DNA from: Kitasatospora purpeofusca | Lineage (GTDB): Bacteria > Actinomycetota > Actinomycetes > Streptomycetales > Streptomycetaceae | Assembly (NCBI RefSeq): GCF_000718025.1 | Contig: NZ_JODS01000001.1 | Coordinates: 496,001 to 560,000, forward strand | Length of the DNA stretch: 64,000 nt | Reading direction: 5' to 3' | Shown: positions 50,445-59,277 of the stretch, piece by piece | Layout of the letters: each line of letters starts with the position of its first letter | Position numbering within the stretch: position 1 is the first letter of the stretch | Made by a program: the position numbers and the translations under genes | The notes under the pieces: generated by a model | Told to the model about the DNA's origin: nothing | What the model saw: the letters and a program-made list of their open reading frames with translations, nothing else | The model's database searches: none

Positions 50445-51728
50445 TCACCCGGTGAAGGTCGGGCCAGCGGGTGGGGTACGGGGGAGGTTGCGGATGGCGG
50501 GGGTGGCGATGAGGGTCGCGCAGCCGGCCAGGCAGGCGGCGGCCGACAGGAGGAGCAGGTGGGCCGGGGAGGCCAGTGCGGTGGCCGGGCCGGCCAGCAG
50601 TTGGCCGAGCGAGATGCCGGACACCGAACCCGCCAACTCGTAGGCGGAGACGCGGTTGAGCACGGTGGGCGGGGTGTGGGTCTGCACGCTGGTCGCCCAC
50701 ATCACCGACCAGAACGCCAGGGCGGCGCCGCCGAGGACGTGGCCCGCCAGGAGAAGTGGCAGGCCGGCGTCCACGGCCACGCAGAGCGGCAGCGCGGTGT
50801 ACAGCACCATGGCCGCCGTGCCCGCGGCGAGTGGGCGGGCCGGGCGCAGTCGCAGGGCCACCAGGCCGCCGAGTACGGTGCCGGCGCCGAGGAAGGAGAC
50901 CGCGAGGCCGTAGGCGTTCGGACCGAGCCGGTCGGCGACCAGGGCCGAACCCAGCGGCACCAGTGGGCCGAAGAGCAGGACGCCGAAGACCATCCAGACG
51001 AGGATCACCGCCCACATCCAGGTACGGGCGCGGAACTCCCGCCAGCCCTGGAGCAGTTCGATGCGGAGCGGGCCGCCGGTGCGGGCGGTGGGACCGGGGT
51101 CGGCCGGGGCGGGCCGGACGAGTGCCAGGCACAGGGCGCTGAGCAGGAAGGTGCCGCTGTCGATCGCGTACACCGCCCCGGCGCCGGTCAGCGCGATCAG
51201 CAGTCCCGCCAGGGCCGGGCCGAGCAGGTGGGCGAGCGCGTCGGCCACTTTGAGGGTCGCGTTCGCCCGCTGCGGGTCGGCCGCGACCAGCGGGACCATC
51301 CCGTTCACGCCCGGCAGGAACATCGCGACGGCGGCGCCGGCCACCGCCGCCATGGTCACCAGCAGCCAGAACGGCGGCCGTCCGGCGAAGAAGGCGGCCG
51401 CCAGCACGCCCTGGGTGAGCACCCGTACGAGATCGGCGGCGACCATTGTCCGACGGGCGCCGATCCGGTCCGTGAGCACCCCGCCGAACAGCACCAGGAG
51501 CACGAACGTCCCGGTCCAGGTGCCGAGGACGAGGCCGGCCCCGGAGACGCCGTACAGCGCGCCGACCGCGAGCGCGGCGGCCACGGGCATCATCGCGTCG
51601 CCGAGCACGGAGACCGCGCGGGCGGTGAAGTAGAGGGTGAAGGGTCCGGTCCACAAGGGGCTGCGGGCGTCCCGGAGTCCGGGGCCGGAGTGCGGGGCAG
51701 GTGGGGTGTGCGTCTCGGCGGTGGTCAC
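50445..51728 (-). CDS. MFS exporter (EntS/DHA3-like)
   Basis: 427 aa, GTG start. Twelve hydrophobic segments; the N-terminal part FTARAVSVLGDAMMPVAAAL and the loop GGVLTDRIGARRTMVAADL are typical of drug or siderophore exporters of the DHA3/EntS type. It is divergent from an AraC regulator across 72 bases that contain a GACCA/TGGTC dyad, so the regulator likely controls it. The exported compound is unknown. Confidence 0.88.
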   Translation of the reverse strand: MTTAETHTPPAPHSGPGLRDARSPLWTGPFTLYFTARAVSVLGDAMMPVAAALAVGALYGVSGAGLVLGTWTGTFVLLVLFGGVLTDRIGARRTMVAADLVRVLTQGVLAAAFFAGRPPFWLLVTMAAVAGAAVAMFLPGVNGMVPLVAADPQRANATLKVADALAHLLGPALAGLLIALTGAGAVYAIDSGTFLLSALCLALVRPAPADPGPTARTGGPLRIELLQGWREFRARTWMWAVILVWMVFGVLLFGPLVPLGSALVADRLGPNAYGLAVSFLGAGTVLGGLVALRLRPARPLAAGTAAMVLYTALPLCVAVDAGLPLLLAGHVLGGAALAFWSVMWATSVQTHTPPTVLNRVSAYELAGSVSGISLGQLLAGPATALASPAHLLLLSAAACLAGCATLIATPAIRNLPRTPPAGPTFTG

Positions 51729-51746
51729 AGCAGAGATGGTGGTTCA

Positions 51747-51762
51747 GACCAATCGCCTGGTC
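51747..51762. promoter_or_regulatory. Candidate operator between the MFS exporter and AraC regulator genes
   Basis: GACCA-6-TGGTC forms a 16-bp dyad in the 72-base divergent gap, suited to control both genes. The binding factor is inferred to be the adjacent AraC protein. Confidence 0.4.
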
Positions 51763-51800
51763 CCAGTGTCCCGAACGACACGATGGGGTACTTTCCCGCC

Positions 51801-52787
51801 ATGACGCCGCGTCCGCTCCCCGGTCCCACCGCGCCGCACCGGGTGGTGGCCCTGCTGCTGCCCCCGCAGGACACCTTCCCGCTGGCCTGCGCGACCGAGG
51901 TGTTCGGCGACCACGGCCCGGCCGTCCCCGCCCACTACACGTTCGGGGTCTGCACCGAGCACCCCGGCCCGGTCCGCACCCGGGCGGGCTACGACCTCCT
52001 GGTCACCGCCGGGCTGGACGCACTGGAGGACGCGGACACCGTGCTCGTGCCCGGCTGGCAGCACCCGGCGGGCGCGGAGGTGCCGCCGACGGTGGTCGAC
52101 GCGGTCGGCCGGGCGCACCGGCGCGGCGCGCGGGTCGTCGGCCTCTGCTCCGGTGCCTTCGTGCTCGCCGCCGCCGGACTGCTGGACGGCCGCCGGGCCG
52201 CGACCCACTGGGCCCGGGCCACCGAGCTGGCCGCCCGGTTCCCGCGGGTCCGGGTCGACCCCGGGGTGCTCTACGTGGACCACGGCGATGTCGCCACCAG
52301 CGCCGGTGCCGCAGCCGGGGCGGATCTCTGTCTGCACCTGGTGCGCGAGGACCACGGCGCCGCGCACGCCCTGCGGATCGCCCGGCAGATGGTGATGCCG
52401 CCGCACCGCGAGGGCTGTCAGCTGCAGTACGCCGAACTGCCCGCTCCGCCGGCCAGCGGCTCGCTGGCACCGCTACTGGAGTGGCTGGCCGAACGGCTGG
52501 ACCGGCCGGTGAGCGTCTCCGAGATGGCCGTCCGCTCCCAGGTGTCGGCCCGGACGCTGACCCGGCGCTTCACCGAACAACTGGGCATCAGCCCTGGACG
52601 CTGGCTGCTGGACCGGCGGATCGCCGCCACCCGGGCCCTCCTGGAGGAGACCGACCTGCCGGTGGAGACCATCGCCCGCCGGGTCGGCCTGTCCTCCGCC
52701 GTCAATCTGCGCCGCCGCTTCCACGAGGCCCTGCGCACCACACCCGCCGCCTACCGGCGCGCCTTCCGGGCCAACCGGGCCGGGTGA
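51801..52787 (+). CDS. GlxA-type AraC regulator with DJ-1/PfpI domain
   Basis: 328 aa from ATG 51801. The N-terminal DJ-1/PfpI-like domain (about residues 10-185) includes the nucleophile-elbow-like VVGLCSGAFVLAAAGLLDG and TSAGAAAGADLCLHLV. The C-terminal AraC domain has two HTH units (SVSEMAVRSQVSARTLTRRF and PVETIARRVGLSSAVNLRRR). Such regulators often control a divergently placed transporter, here the MFS exporter. Confidence 0.92.
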   Translation: MTPRPLPGPTAPHRVVALLLPPQDTFPLACATEVFGDHGPAVPAHYTFGVCTEHPGPVRTRAGYDLLVTAGLDALEDADTVLVPGWQHPAGAEVPPTVVDAVGRAHRRGARVVGLCSGAFVLAAAGLLDGRRAATHWARATELAARFPRVRVDPGVLYVDHGDVATSAGAAAGADLCLHLVREDHGAAHALRIARQMVMPPHREGCQLQYAELPAPPASGSLAPLLEWLAERLDRPVSVSEMAVRSQVSARTLTRRFTEQLGISPGRWLLDRRIAATRALLEETDLPVETIARRVGLSSAVNLRRRFHEALRTTPAAYRRAFRANRAG

Positions 52788-52809
52788 GTCGGGCGGGAGT
52801 CGGGGACGG

Positions 52810-53286
52810 TCAGGCGGTCGCCGTGGTGAGGAGGGCGGTGATGCGGGCCTCGGTGGTGGGGGTGAGGGCGGTGAGGGCGAAGGTGGTGGGCCACATGGTG
52901 TCGTCGTCGAGGGTGGCCACGTCGCTGAAGCCGAGTGTCGCGTAGCGGGACTTGAACTTCTGGGCGCACTGGAAGAAGCAGAGGACCTTGCCGTCCTTGG
53001 CGTAGGCGGGCATGCCGTACCAGAGCTTGGGGGTGAGGGCGGGGGCGGCGGCCCGGACGAGGGCGTGGACGCGTTCGGCGAGGGCGCGGTCGGCCGGCTC
53101 CATCTCGGCGATCTTGGCGAGGACCTCCTGCTCGGCGTCCGCCTTGGCGGTGCGCGGGTTGCGGCGGGCGGCGGCCTTGAGCTCCTTGGCGTGCTCCTTC
53201 ATGGCCGCGCGCTCGTCCTCGGTGAAGCCGTCGAAGGGCTGGGTGGGGGTCTTGGACGTGGGGGTCTTCGAAGCGGTGGTGGTCAT
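52810..53286 (-). CDS. DUF1801 family protein
   Basis: 158 aa from ATG 53286. A Thr/Lys-rich N-terminus and a charged helical stretch precede a DUF1801/YdhG-like domain with PALTPKLWYGMPAYAKDGKV and FFQCAQKFKSRYATLGF. Related small proteins are annotated as iron chaperones or general DUF1801 proteins, but the function is not established. It lies 71 bases downstream of the pyridoxamine-oxidase-like gene on the same strand. Confidence 0.85.
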   Translation of the reverse strand: MTTTASKTPTSKTPTQPFDGFTEDERAAMKEHAKELKAAARRNPRTAKADAEQEVLAKIAEMEPADRALAERVHALVRAAAPALTPKLWYGMPAYAKDGKVLCFFQCAQKFKSRYATLGFSDVATLDDDTMWPTTFALTALTPTTEARITALLTTATA

Positions 53287-53357
53287 GGTGGGCTCCTCGG
53301 TGGGACTGGTGGGGCGGGACGGTTTCATGGTGGCGCGGGAGCGCCGGGGAAGGCTTC

Positions 53358-53822
53358 TCAAGAACTGACCGGTTCGTCGAGCCAGCGGCCGTCGCGCATC
53401 AGCTCGCGGCCGGACAGCTCGTTCTCCTCGCGCCAGGCCTGGACGCGGCGGGGCGTGACCAGGAACCAGCCGTACCGGACGGCCGAGGCCCGCGGGTCGA
53501 AGCCGGTGCGGGCGGCGAAGCGGTCCGCCCGCTCGTACGGGAGGTCGTCGATGCCGAGGGCCTCGACCTCGCCCTCGATCATGCAGACGTCCCGGGTGTG
53601 GCCGAGTGCCAGCCGAACGGTGCCGGCGGCGGCGAGGTTGCGGCCGGTCGGGCTGCCGACCGGGGTGGCGAGCAGCAGCGCTCCGCCGTCGTGGTCGAAG
53701 GAGAGCGGGACGAGGTGGGGCACGCCGTCCGGCGAGGCCGTGGCCACCCAGACGTCGACGTCCTCGGCGAGGCGCCGTTCGATGTCCTGGCGGCGCTCGG
53801 CGGAGGGGCGCGGTCCGGTCAT
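53358..53822 (-). CDS. Pyridoxamine 5'-phosphate oxidase-like FMN-binding protein
   Basis: 154 aa. Split-barrel fold of the PNPOx-like group: DVWVATASPDGVPHLVPLSF at the start, then ALLLATPVGSPTGRNLAAAG and VRYGWFLVTPRRVQAWREEN. Such proteins bind FMN or F420, and the exact substrate is unknown. It is divergent from the large LuxR/STAND regulator and upstream of the DUF1801 gene, possibly cotranscribed. Confidence 0.87.
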   Translation of the reverse strand: MTGPRPSAERRQDIERRLAEDVDVWVATASPDGVPHLVPLSFDHDGGALLLATPVGSPTGRNLAAAGTVRLALGHTRDVCMIEGEVEALGIDDLPYERADRFAARTGFDPRASAVRYGWFLVTPRRVQAWREENELSGRELMRDGRWLDEPVSS

Positions 53823-53939
53823 GGTCTCTCACTCCTGTGCTCGTCGGCGGCGTTGGACACAGCCTCCTCCGGGCGGGGCGGGGGCCACATCCGTGGTGAC
53901 CACGGAACGGACCACGGAGCCGCCCCGCATAATGACGCG

Positions 53940-56723
53940 GTGCCGACTCCTGTGATCTCGCCCCGCGAAGCCGATGTGCTCGCGCTGCTCGGCGAACACC
54001 TCAGCAATGCCGAGATCGCCGCTCGGCTGTTCATCTCCGTGCGCACGGTCGAGTCCCACACCTCGTCGCTGCTGCGCAAGTTGGCGTTGCCGGACCGGCG
54101 CGCGCTGTCCCGGCGGGCGGTCGAACTCGCCCGTGCCGAGCGGCCCCGGCCGGCCCCCGCGCTGCCGGCGCCGCTGACGGAGTTCGTGGGGCGGGAGCGC
54201 GAACGTGCCGCGCTGGCGGTGCTGTTGGCGGACCATCGGCAGGTGACGGCGGTCGGGCCCGGCGGCGTGGGCAAGACCAGGCTGGCGCTGGCGGTGGCGG
54301 CCGAGGCGGCCGGCGGGTTCGCCGACGGGGTGTGGTTCGTCGACCTGGCCCCGGTCGCCGGTCCGGACCGGGTGGCGGCGGCCGTCGCGGCCGTCCTGGG
54401 GGTCGGCGAGCAGCCCGGACAGGGGCTCGACGAGGCGGTGTGCGCCGCGTTGTCCGAACGCCGGGCGCTCCTGGTGCTGGACAACTGTGAGCAGGTGAGG
54501 GAGGGTGTCGCGCCTTTCCTGGAACGGCTGTTGGCGTCCTGCCCGGAGGTGCGGGTGCTGGCGACGAGCCGGGCCCGGCTGCTGGTGCCCTTCGAACGGG
54601 TCTTCCCCGTACCGCCGTTGTCGCGGGACGGCGGCGGGAGCTCGGAGGCGGTCGCGCTGTTCGTCGAACGGGCCACCGCGGCGGCCGGGGTGGCGCCGGA
54701 CCCGGCGCTCCGGGACGGGATCGCGGCCGTCTGCGAGCGGCTCGACGGGATGGCGCTGGCGATCGAACTGGCGGCCGCCCGCTGGCCGACGCTCGGGCTG
54801 GACGGGCTCCGGGCGGGCCTGTCGGACCAGTTGCGGATCCTGGCGGGCGGCCCGCGCGCGGACGACCGGCACCGCTCGGTGCGGGCGGTCCTGGACTGGA
54901 GCCACGAACTGCTGGAGCCCGCCGACCGGGCGCTGCTGCGGCGGGTGTCGGCGTTCGTGCTGCCGTTCACGGCCGGGGCGGCGGTCGCGGTGGCGGGCTT
55001 CGCCCCGCTCGACGCGGGCGCCGTGGCCGACGGGCTCGGCCGGCTCGCCGAGCAGAGCCTGCTCACCGCCGTCCCGTCCGCGCACGGCACCCGCTACCGG
55101 GCGCTGGAGACGATCCGGCAGTACGGCGCCGAACGGCTCGACGGGGCCGGGGAGTCGGCGCGGGTGCGGGGGCGCCACCTCGACTGGTGCCTGAGCGGCG
55201 CGGACGGACTGGCGGGGGCGACGGACGAGGAACGGCAGCTGCGGGAGGGCGCCTGGCAGGCCGGGTTCGACGCGCTGGCCGAGGAGCTGCGGACCGCGCT
55301 GGCCTGGGCCGCCGAGCGGCCCGAGCGGCGGCCCGACGCCCGCCGACTCGCGCTCGGCCTCGCCGGGCTCGCCTTCGACCGGCATCTGCTCGGCGAGGCC
55401 CAGCAGCGGCTCGAACAGGCCGCCGCCCTCGCCGACGACTCCTCCGTCCAGGGCTCCCCCACCGACGCCGACGCCGCCGACGCCGCCGACGCGCTGCGGG
55501 AGGCCGCCCGGGTGGCCGGGTGCCGACGCCTCGGCGACGACATGTACCGCCTCCACCGCGCCGCCGCGGCGGCAGCGATCGACGCCGGGGACCCGGCCGG
55601 GGCCGCCCGCGACCTGGCGGCCGCCGCCACCGTCGCCCACCGCTTCTCCAGCACCTTCGTCCGCCTTCCCGCCGCCGCGGAGGTGACCACCCTGCTGGCG
55701 CGGGCCGATGAACTGTCCGACGGCTCTCCGGCGGCCTCGGCCGCCCTCGCCCTGGCCGAGGCGGCCGTGCTCGCGGACGCCTACGGCTCCGTCCAGGGCA
55801 GCCCGGACAACACGGCCCGGGAGACGGTCGGGTACGCCGAGCGGGCCGTCGAGCTGGCCCGGCGCGCGGGCGACCCGGTGGCCGAGTCCGCCGCCCTGGA
55901 CGCCCTCTCCGGTGCGCACAGCTGGGCCGGGGAGCCGTTCGCGGCCGCCGGGGCCGCCCGCCGCCGGGTCGAGCTGCTGGCCCCGGCGCCGCGCACCCCG
56001 GCCACCGCGCACGAACAGGTGGACGCGCTCGCGATGGCCGCCGCGACGGCGATCGGCGTCGGCGAACTGGACCGGGCCCGGCAGTGGGGGCGGCAGCTCG
56101 CCGAGCATCCGCTGACGGCCGAGGTGGGGCACCACGCCACGTCCTGGCTGCTGGTCGCGGACGCGTTCGCCGGGCAGGAGGAGGCCGTGCTCGCGGGCGG
56201 GGCGCGGTTCCTCCGGGCCTGGGAGCAGGGCGGGCGGCCGCGGTCGTTCTCGCTCGGCCCGGCGGCCGCGGCGGTCGCCATGGTGCACGGGCTGCGCGGC
56301 GACGACGGCGCCCGGGCGTCCTGGCTGGCCGTCGTCGGCCGGGCGGGCACCGAGGAGGAGCACCGCCACGGCTACGGCGCGGTGTTCGACGCCACGGTGC
56401 TGCTCCACCGGGGGGAGGCGGGGGCCGCGCTGGAGCGGCTGTCGCCCGCCCCGGAGGAGGTGTGGAAGTGGGTGTCCTGGGTCTGGCTGCACTGGTACGC
56501 GGCGGTGCGGGTCGAGGCCTCGGTGCTGAGCGGGCACCCGGAGGCGCGCGAGCGGCTCGCCGGGGCCCGCGCCACGGTCGCGGGCAACCCGGTCGCCGGG
56601 GCCCAACTCGACCGGGCGCAGGCGCTCCTGGACGGCGACCCGGCCCGGGTGCGGGCCACGGCCGCCGCCTTCGCCGCGGCCGGCTGCCGCTACCAGTCCG
56701 CCCGCAGCCTCCGGCTCGCCTAA
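53940..56723 (+). CDS. Large regulator: N-terminal LuxR HTH, STAND ATPase, TPR-like C-terminus
   Basis: 927 aa from GTG 53940. The LuxR HTH is at the N-terminus (residues about 5-60, SPREADVLALLGEHLSNAEI and RTVESHTSSLLRKL). After a Pro/Ala linker comes an NTPase with Walker A GPGGVGKTRLAL (about 105-112) and Walker B LLVLDNCEQV (about 177). The remaining about 550 residues are helical repeats rich in Ala. This is the reverse of the classical LAL order, where the HTH is C-terminal. The target genes are unknown; it is divergent from the PNPOx-like gene. Confidence 0.9.
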   Translation: MPTPVISPREADVLALLGEHLSNAEIAARLFISVRTVESHTSSLLRKLALPDRRALSRRAVELARAERPRPAPALPAPLTEFVGRERERAALAVLLADHRQVTAVGPGGVGKTRLALAVAAEAAGGFADGVWFVDLAPVAGPDRVAAAVAAVLGVGEQPGQGLDEAVCAALSERRALLVLDNCEQVREGVAPFLERLLASCPEVRVLATSRARLLVPFERVFPVPPLSRDGGGSSEAVALFVERATAAAGVAPDPALRDGIAAVCERLDGMALAIELAAARWPTLGLDGLRAGLSDQLRILAGGPRADDRHRSVRAVLDWSHELLEPADRALLRRVSAFVLPFTAGAAVAVAGFAPLDAGAVADGLGRLAEQSLLTAVPSAHGTRYRALETIRQYGAERLDGAGESARVRGRHLDWCLSGADGLAGATDEERQLREGAWQAGFDALAEELRTALAWAAERPERRPDARRLALGLAGLAFDRHLLGEAQQRLEQAAALADDSSVQGSPTDADAADAADALREAARVAGCRRLGDDMYRLHRAAAAAAIDAGDPAGAARDLAAAATVAHRFSSTFVRLPAAAEVTTLLARADELSDGSPAASAALALAEAAVLADAYGSVQGSPDNTARETVGYAERAVELARRAGDPVAESAALDALSGAHSWAGEPFAAAGAARRRVELLAPAPRTPATAHEQVDALAMAAATAIGVGELDRARQWGRQLAEHPLTAEVGHHATSWLLVADAFAGQEEAVLAGGARFLRAWEQGGRPRSFSLGPAAAAVAMVHGLRGDDGARASWLAVVGRAGTEEEHRHGYGAVFDATVLLHRGEAGAALERLSPAPEEVWKWVSWVWLHWYAAVRVEASVLSGHPEARERLAGARATVAGNPVAGAQLDRAQALLDGDPARVRATAAAFAAAGCRYQSARSLRLA

Positions 56724-56734
56724 GCGGCCGGGGA

Positions 56735-56780
56735 CGGGGGCGAGGACGGGGACGGGAACGGAAGCGGGGGCGAGGACGGG
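56735..56780. repeat. Direct repeat and G-rich tract between convergent genes
   Basis: CGGGGGCGAGGACGGG occurs at 56735-56750 and 56765-56780 (30-base period). The tract contains several runs of three to five G on the plus strand and could form a G-quadruplex. Confidence 0.75.
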
Positions 56781-56799
56781 CGCGCCCCCGGGCGGCGGC

Positions 56800-58017
56800 T
56801 CAGCGGGTGGTGACGGGGAGGGATTCGTAGCCGCGGAGCACCAGGCGGTCGCGGCGCACCGGAATGCCCGCCGGGGCCAGCCGGGGGAAGCGGTCCAGCA
56901 GCGCCGGGACGGCGATGTCCGCCTCCAGCCGGGCGAGTTGGCTGCCCAGGCAGAAGTGCTGGCCACCGCCGAAGCTGAGCGGCTGGCTGTCGGTGCGGGT
57001 CGGGTCGAAGCGGTCCGGACTGGCGTAGCGGGCCGGGTCGCGGTTGGCCGCGCCCAGCATCACCAGCACCACGGTGCCGGTGGGTGCGGGCAGGCCGGCC
57101 ACCGTGAGGTCGGGGGCGGTGGAGATCCGGGAGGTGAGCTGGACCGGGGAGTCGTAGCGCAGCACCTCGTCCGTGAACAGCGAGGGGTCCAGCCCGCCGG
57201 TGCGCAGGCCCTCGGCGGCGCCGGGGTGGCGGAAGAGCAGGGTGAGGCCGTTGCCGAGGAGGTTGGTGGTGGTCTCGAAGCCGGCGACCAGGAGCAGGAC
57301 GAGGTTGCCCAGCAGCTCCTCGCCGGAGATCCGGTCCGGGGAGTCGGCGGCGATCCGGGCCAGGTCGCTGACCAGGTCGCCGGTCGGCCTGGCCAGCCGC
57401 TCGGCGACCAACTCCGCGAAGTAGGAGTCCAGTTCGTCCGCGGCGGCATCGGCCGCGGCCAGTTCGCCGAGGTCCTGGATCAGCTCCAGGGCGATGGTGA
57501 GGTCCGAGGCGAGGCCCCGGAAGCGGTGGCGGTCGGCGACGGGGACGCCGAGCAGTTCGCAGATCACCTCGACCGGGAGCCGGAAGGCGAAGGCGTCCAT
57601 GAAGTCGACGGGCGAACCGTCGGCGCTCCCGTCGTCCAGCTCGTCGAGCAGCCGGGCGACCGTCGCCGCGATCGCCGGGCGCAGGGCCGCGACCCGCCGG
57701 GCGTTGAAGGCCGAGGCGACGAGCGAGCGGACCCGGCCGTGGTCGGGGGCGTTGCGCTGGAGGACCGAGTGGCCGAGCAGCACGACCGAGGGGTGGACCA
57801 GCAGGTCCGCGTTGTCGGCGGTGAGGGTCCTGGTGTCCTCCACGGCGAAGGCGGGATTGCGCAGCACCTGGTTGGCGGCGGCGTGCCCGGTCACGAGGAC
57901 CGCGGCGGGGCCGGCCGGGGCGGCGGCCCCGAGCTCGTGCGCCCGCGCGTAGAGCGGGTAGGGGTCGAAGCGCCCCTCCGTGGTCATGAGACGCTCGATG
58001 ATCGACGCACCGTCCAT
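56800..58017 (-). CDS. Cytochrome P450
   Basis: 405 aa from ATG 58017 with a GGGAGGGG site; the longer frame to 58593 runs through the divergent ArsC-like gene and is rejected. P450 motifs: oxygen-binding helix I LVAGFETTTNLL, ExxR in DEVLRYDSP, and the heme loop FGGGQHFCLGSQLA with ligand C356. This is a soluble class I bacterial monooxygenase. No ferredoxin or ferredoxin reductase gene is adjacent, so it must use partners encoded elsewhere. Confidence 0.95.
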   Translation of the reverse strand: MDGASIIERLMTTEGRFDPYPLYARAHELGAAAPAGPAAVLVTGHAAANQVLRNPAFAVEDTRTLTADNADLLVHPSVVLLGHSVLQRNAPDHGRVRSLVASAFNARRVAALRPAIAATVARLLDELDDGSADGSPVDFMDAFAFRLPVEVICELLGVPVADRHRFRGLASDLTIALELIQDLGELAAADAAADELDSYFAELVAERLARPTGDLVSDLARIAADSPDRISGEELLGNLVLLLVAGFETTTNLLGNGLTLLFRHPGAAEGLRTGGLDPSLFTDEVLRYDSPVQLTSRISTAPDLTVAGLPAPTGTVVLVMLGAANRDPARYASPDRFDPTRTDSQPLSFGGGQHFCLGSQLARLEADIAVPALLDRFPRLAPAGIPVRRDRLVLRGYESLPVTTR

Positions 58018-58185
58018 GCGGGATTCCCCTCCCGTAGATCCAACTCCGCTACGGACAACTGTCGGTGGACGGAGGGGAGTTCCCGCGCAGGGGCGGTGGA
58101 CCCGGTGCGGTCCGGACACGGGGCCGCGGGCGGCCGGGCGGCGCGGGGGCGGGGCGGGGTCGGCCCCGGTCGGTAGGGTAGTGGG

Positions 58186-58542
58186 ATGGAGATCTGGATC
58201 AACCCGCGCTGCGGGAAGTGCCGCAGCGCACTGAACGAGCTGACCGGCGCGGGCGCCGAGTTCACCGTGCGTCGCTACCTGGAGGACCCGCCGAGCGTCG
58301 CCGAGCTGGAGCAGGTGCTGGTGCGGCTGGGCCTGGAGCCGTGGGACATCGTCCGGATCGAGGAGCCGGTGGCCAAGGACCTGGGCATGAAGCAGTGGGG
58401 CCGGGAGGACGGCGACCGGGCGGCCTGGCTCGCGGCGATGGCCGAGCACCCGATCCTGATCCAGCGCCCGATCATCACCGCGGACGACGGACACGCCGTG
58501 GTGGCGCGCACGCCGGAGGCGGTCAGGTCCGTCCTGCCGTAG
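58186..58542 (+). CDS. ArsC/Spx-like thioredoxin-fold reductase
   Basis: 118 aa. The N-terminus MEIWINPRCGKCRSALNEL has a CGKC motif (C9, C12), and QRPIITADDGHAVVARTPE near the end matches the ArsC family. It may reduce arsenate with glutaredoxin-like thiols, or act in redox signalling. No ars operon partner is nearby, so arsenate as substrate is unproven. It is divergent from the P450 gene. Confidence 0.88.
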   Translation: MEIWINPRCGKCRSALNELTGAGAEFTVRRYLEDPPSVAELEQVLVRLGLEPWDIVRIEEPVAKDLGMKQWGREDGDRAAWLAAMAEHPILIQRPIITADDGHAVVARTPEAVRSVLP

Positions 58543-58551
58543 CGGCGGCCG

Positions 58552-58574
58552 CCGGTACCGCTCGGCGGTACCGG
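58552..58574 (+). terminator. Terminator of the ArsC-like gene
   Basis: A perfect 10-bp stem with a 3-nt loop, 9 bases after the stop. Further GTACCGG-type hairpins and repeats follow up to 58640. Confidence 0.68.
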
Positions 58575-58642
58575 CCCGGGGTACCCGGGCCACCCGCCCG
58601 GAGTACCGGCCCGGGACACCGGCCGCTACCGGCGGCCGGGTG

Positions 58643-59113
58643 TCAGCGGCGCTCGAACCGCCGCACCGGCTCGCCCGGCCGCCAGGAGCTGATCCGGACC
58701 GCGTCCCCCTCGACGGTGGTGTGCACGACCTGCTCCAGCTCCAGCCGGAAGGCGTCGTACGGGCCGGGCGGCGGCTCCGGGAGCTCGGCCTCGTAGGCGG
58801 CGCGCTCCGCCTCGTCGGTGAGCTCCACGGCCCGGCCGGACAGCTTGGAGTCGCCGTCCGCCAGTGTCTCGTCGCTCGGGTTGCTGTGCAGCGCGAAGCG
58901 GGCGTCGCGGCGGAGGTCCCGCACCTTCATCGCGTCGTGCATCGAGCCGAGCACGACGTCCGCCCCGAAGAAGCCCACCTCGATACCGCTCACCCGGGGT
59001 GAACCGTCACTGCGCAGCGTCGCCAGGACGTGGTGCTTGTTGGCCTCGAAGCGGGCCCGCACGGCGGGGGCCAGATCCGGTGCCTCCTGCTCGAAATCCT
59101 GCCAGGTAGCCAT
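58643..59113 (-). CDS. Pyridoxamine 5'-phosphate oxidase family protein
   Basis: 156 aa from ATG 59113. It begins MATWQDFEQEAPDLA and shows the PNPOx-like split barrel: HHVLATLRSDGSPRVSGIEV, VVLGSMHDAMKVRDLRRDAR and an RLELEQVVHTTV segment near the end. The group includes FMN- and F420-dependent reductases; the substrate is unknown. It is a second, unrelated-looking member of this fold in the accessory region. Confidence 0.87.
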   Translation of the reverse strand: MATWQDFEQEAPDLAPAVRARFEANKHHVLATLRSDGSPRVSGIEVGFFGADVVLGSMHDAMKVRDLRRDARFALHSNPSDETLADGDSKLSGRAVELTDEAERAAYEAELPEPPPGPYDAFRLELEQVVHTTVEGDAVRISSWRPGEPVRRFERR

Positions 59114-59277
59114 GCCGTCAGTGTGGCACCGGCCACTGACAGCCGCCGGGCGGACACCGCCCGGACGCCTCCCGAGGGCCGCGGACATCGGGCACGGACC
59201 TCGCCCGGAGCTCGCACCGACGGCGCCCGGACCTCGCGCCGCCGTGCGCTGTCGGTGCCCGGTGCCACACTGGCCGG

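Noticed and set aside
53829..56966. 1045-aa leftward frame opposite the STAND regulator
   Set aside because: Pro/Arg/Gly-rich antisense shadow without domains.
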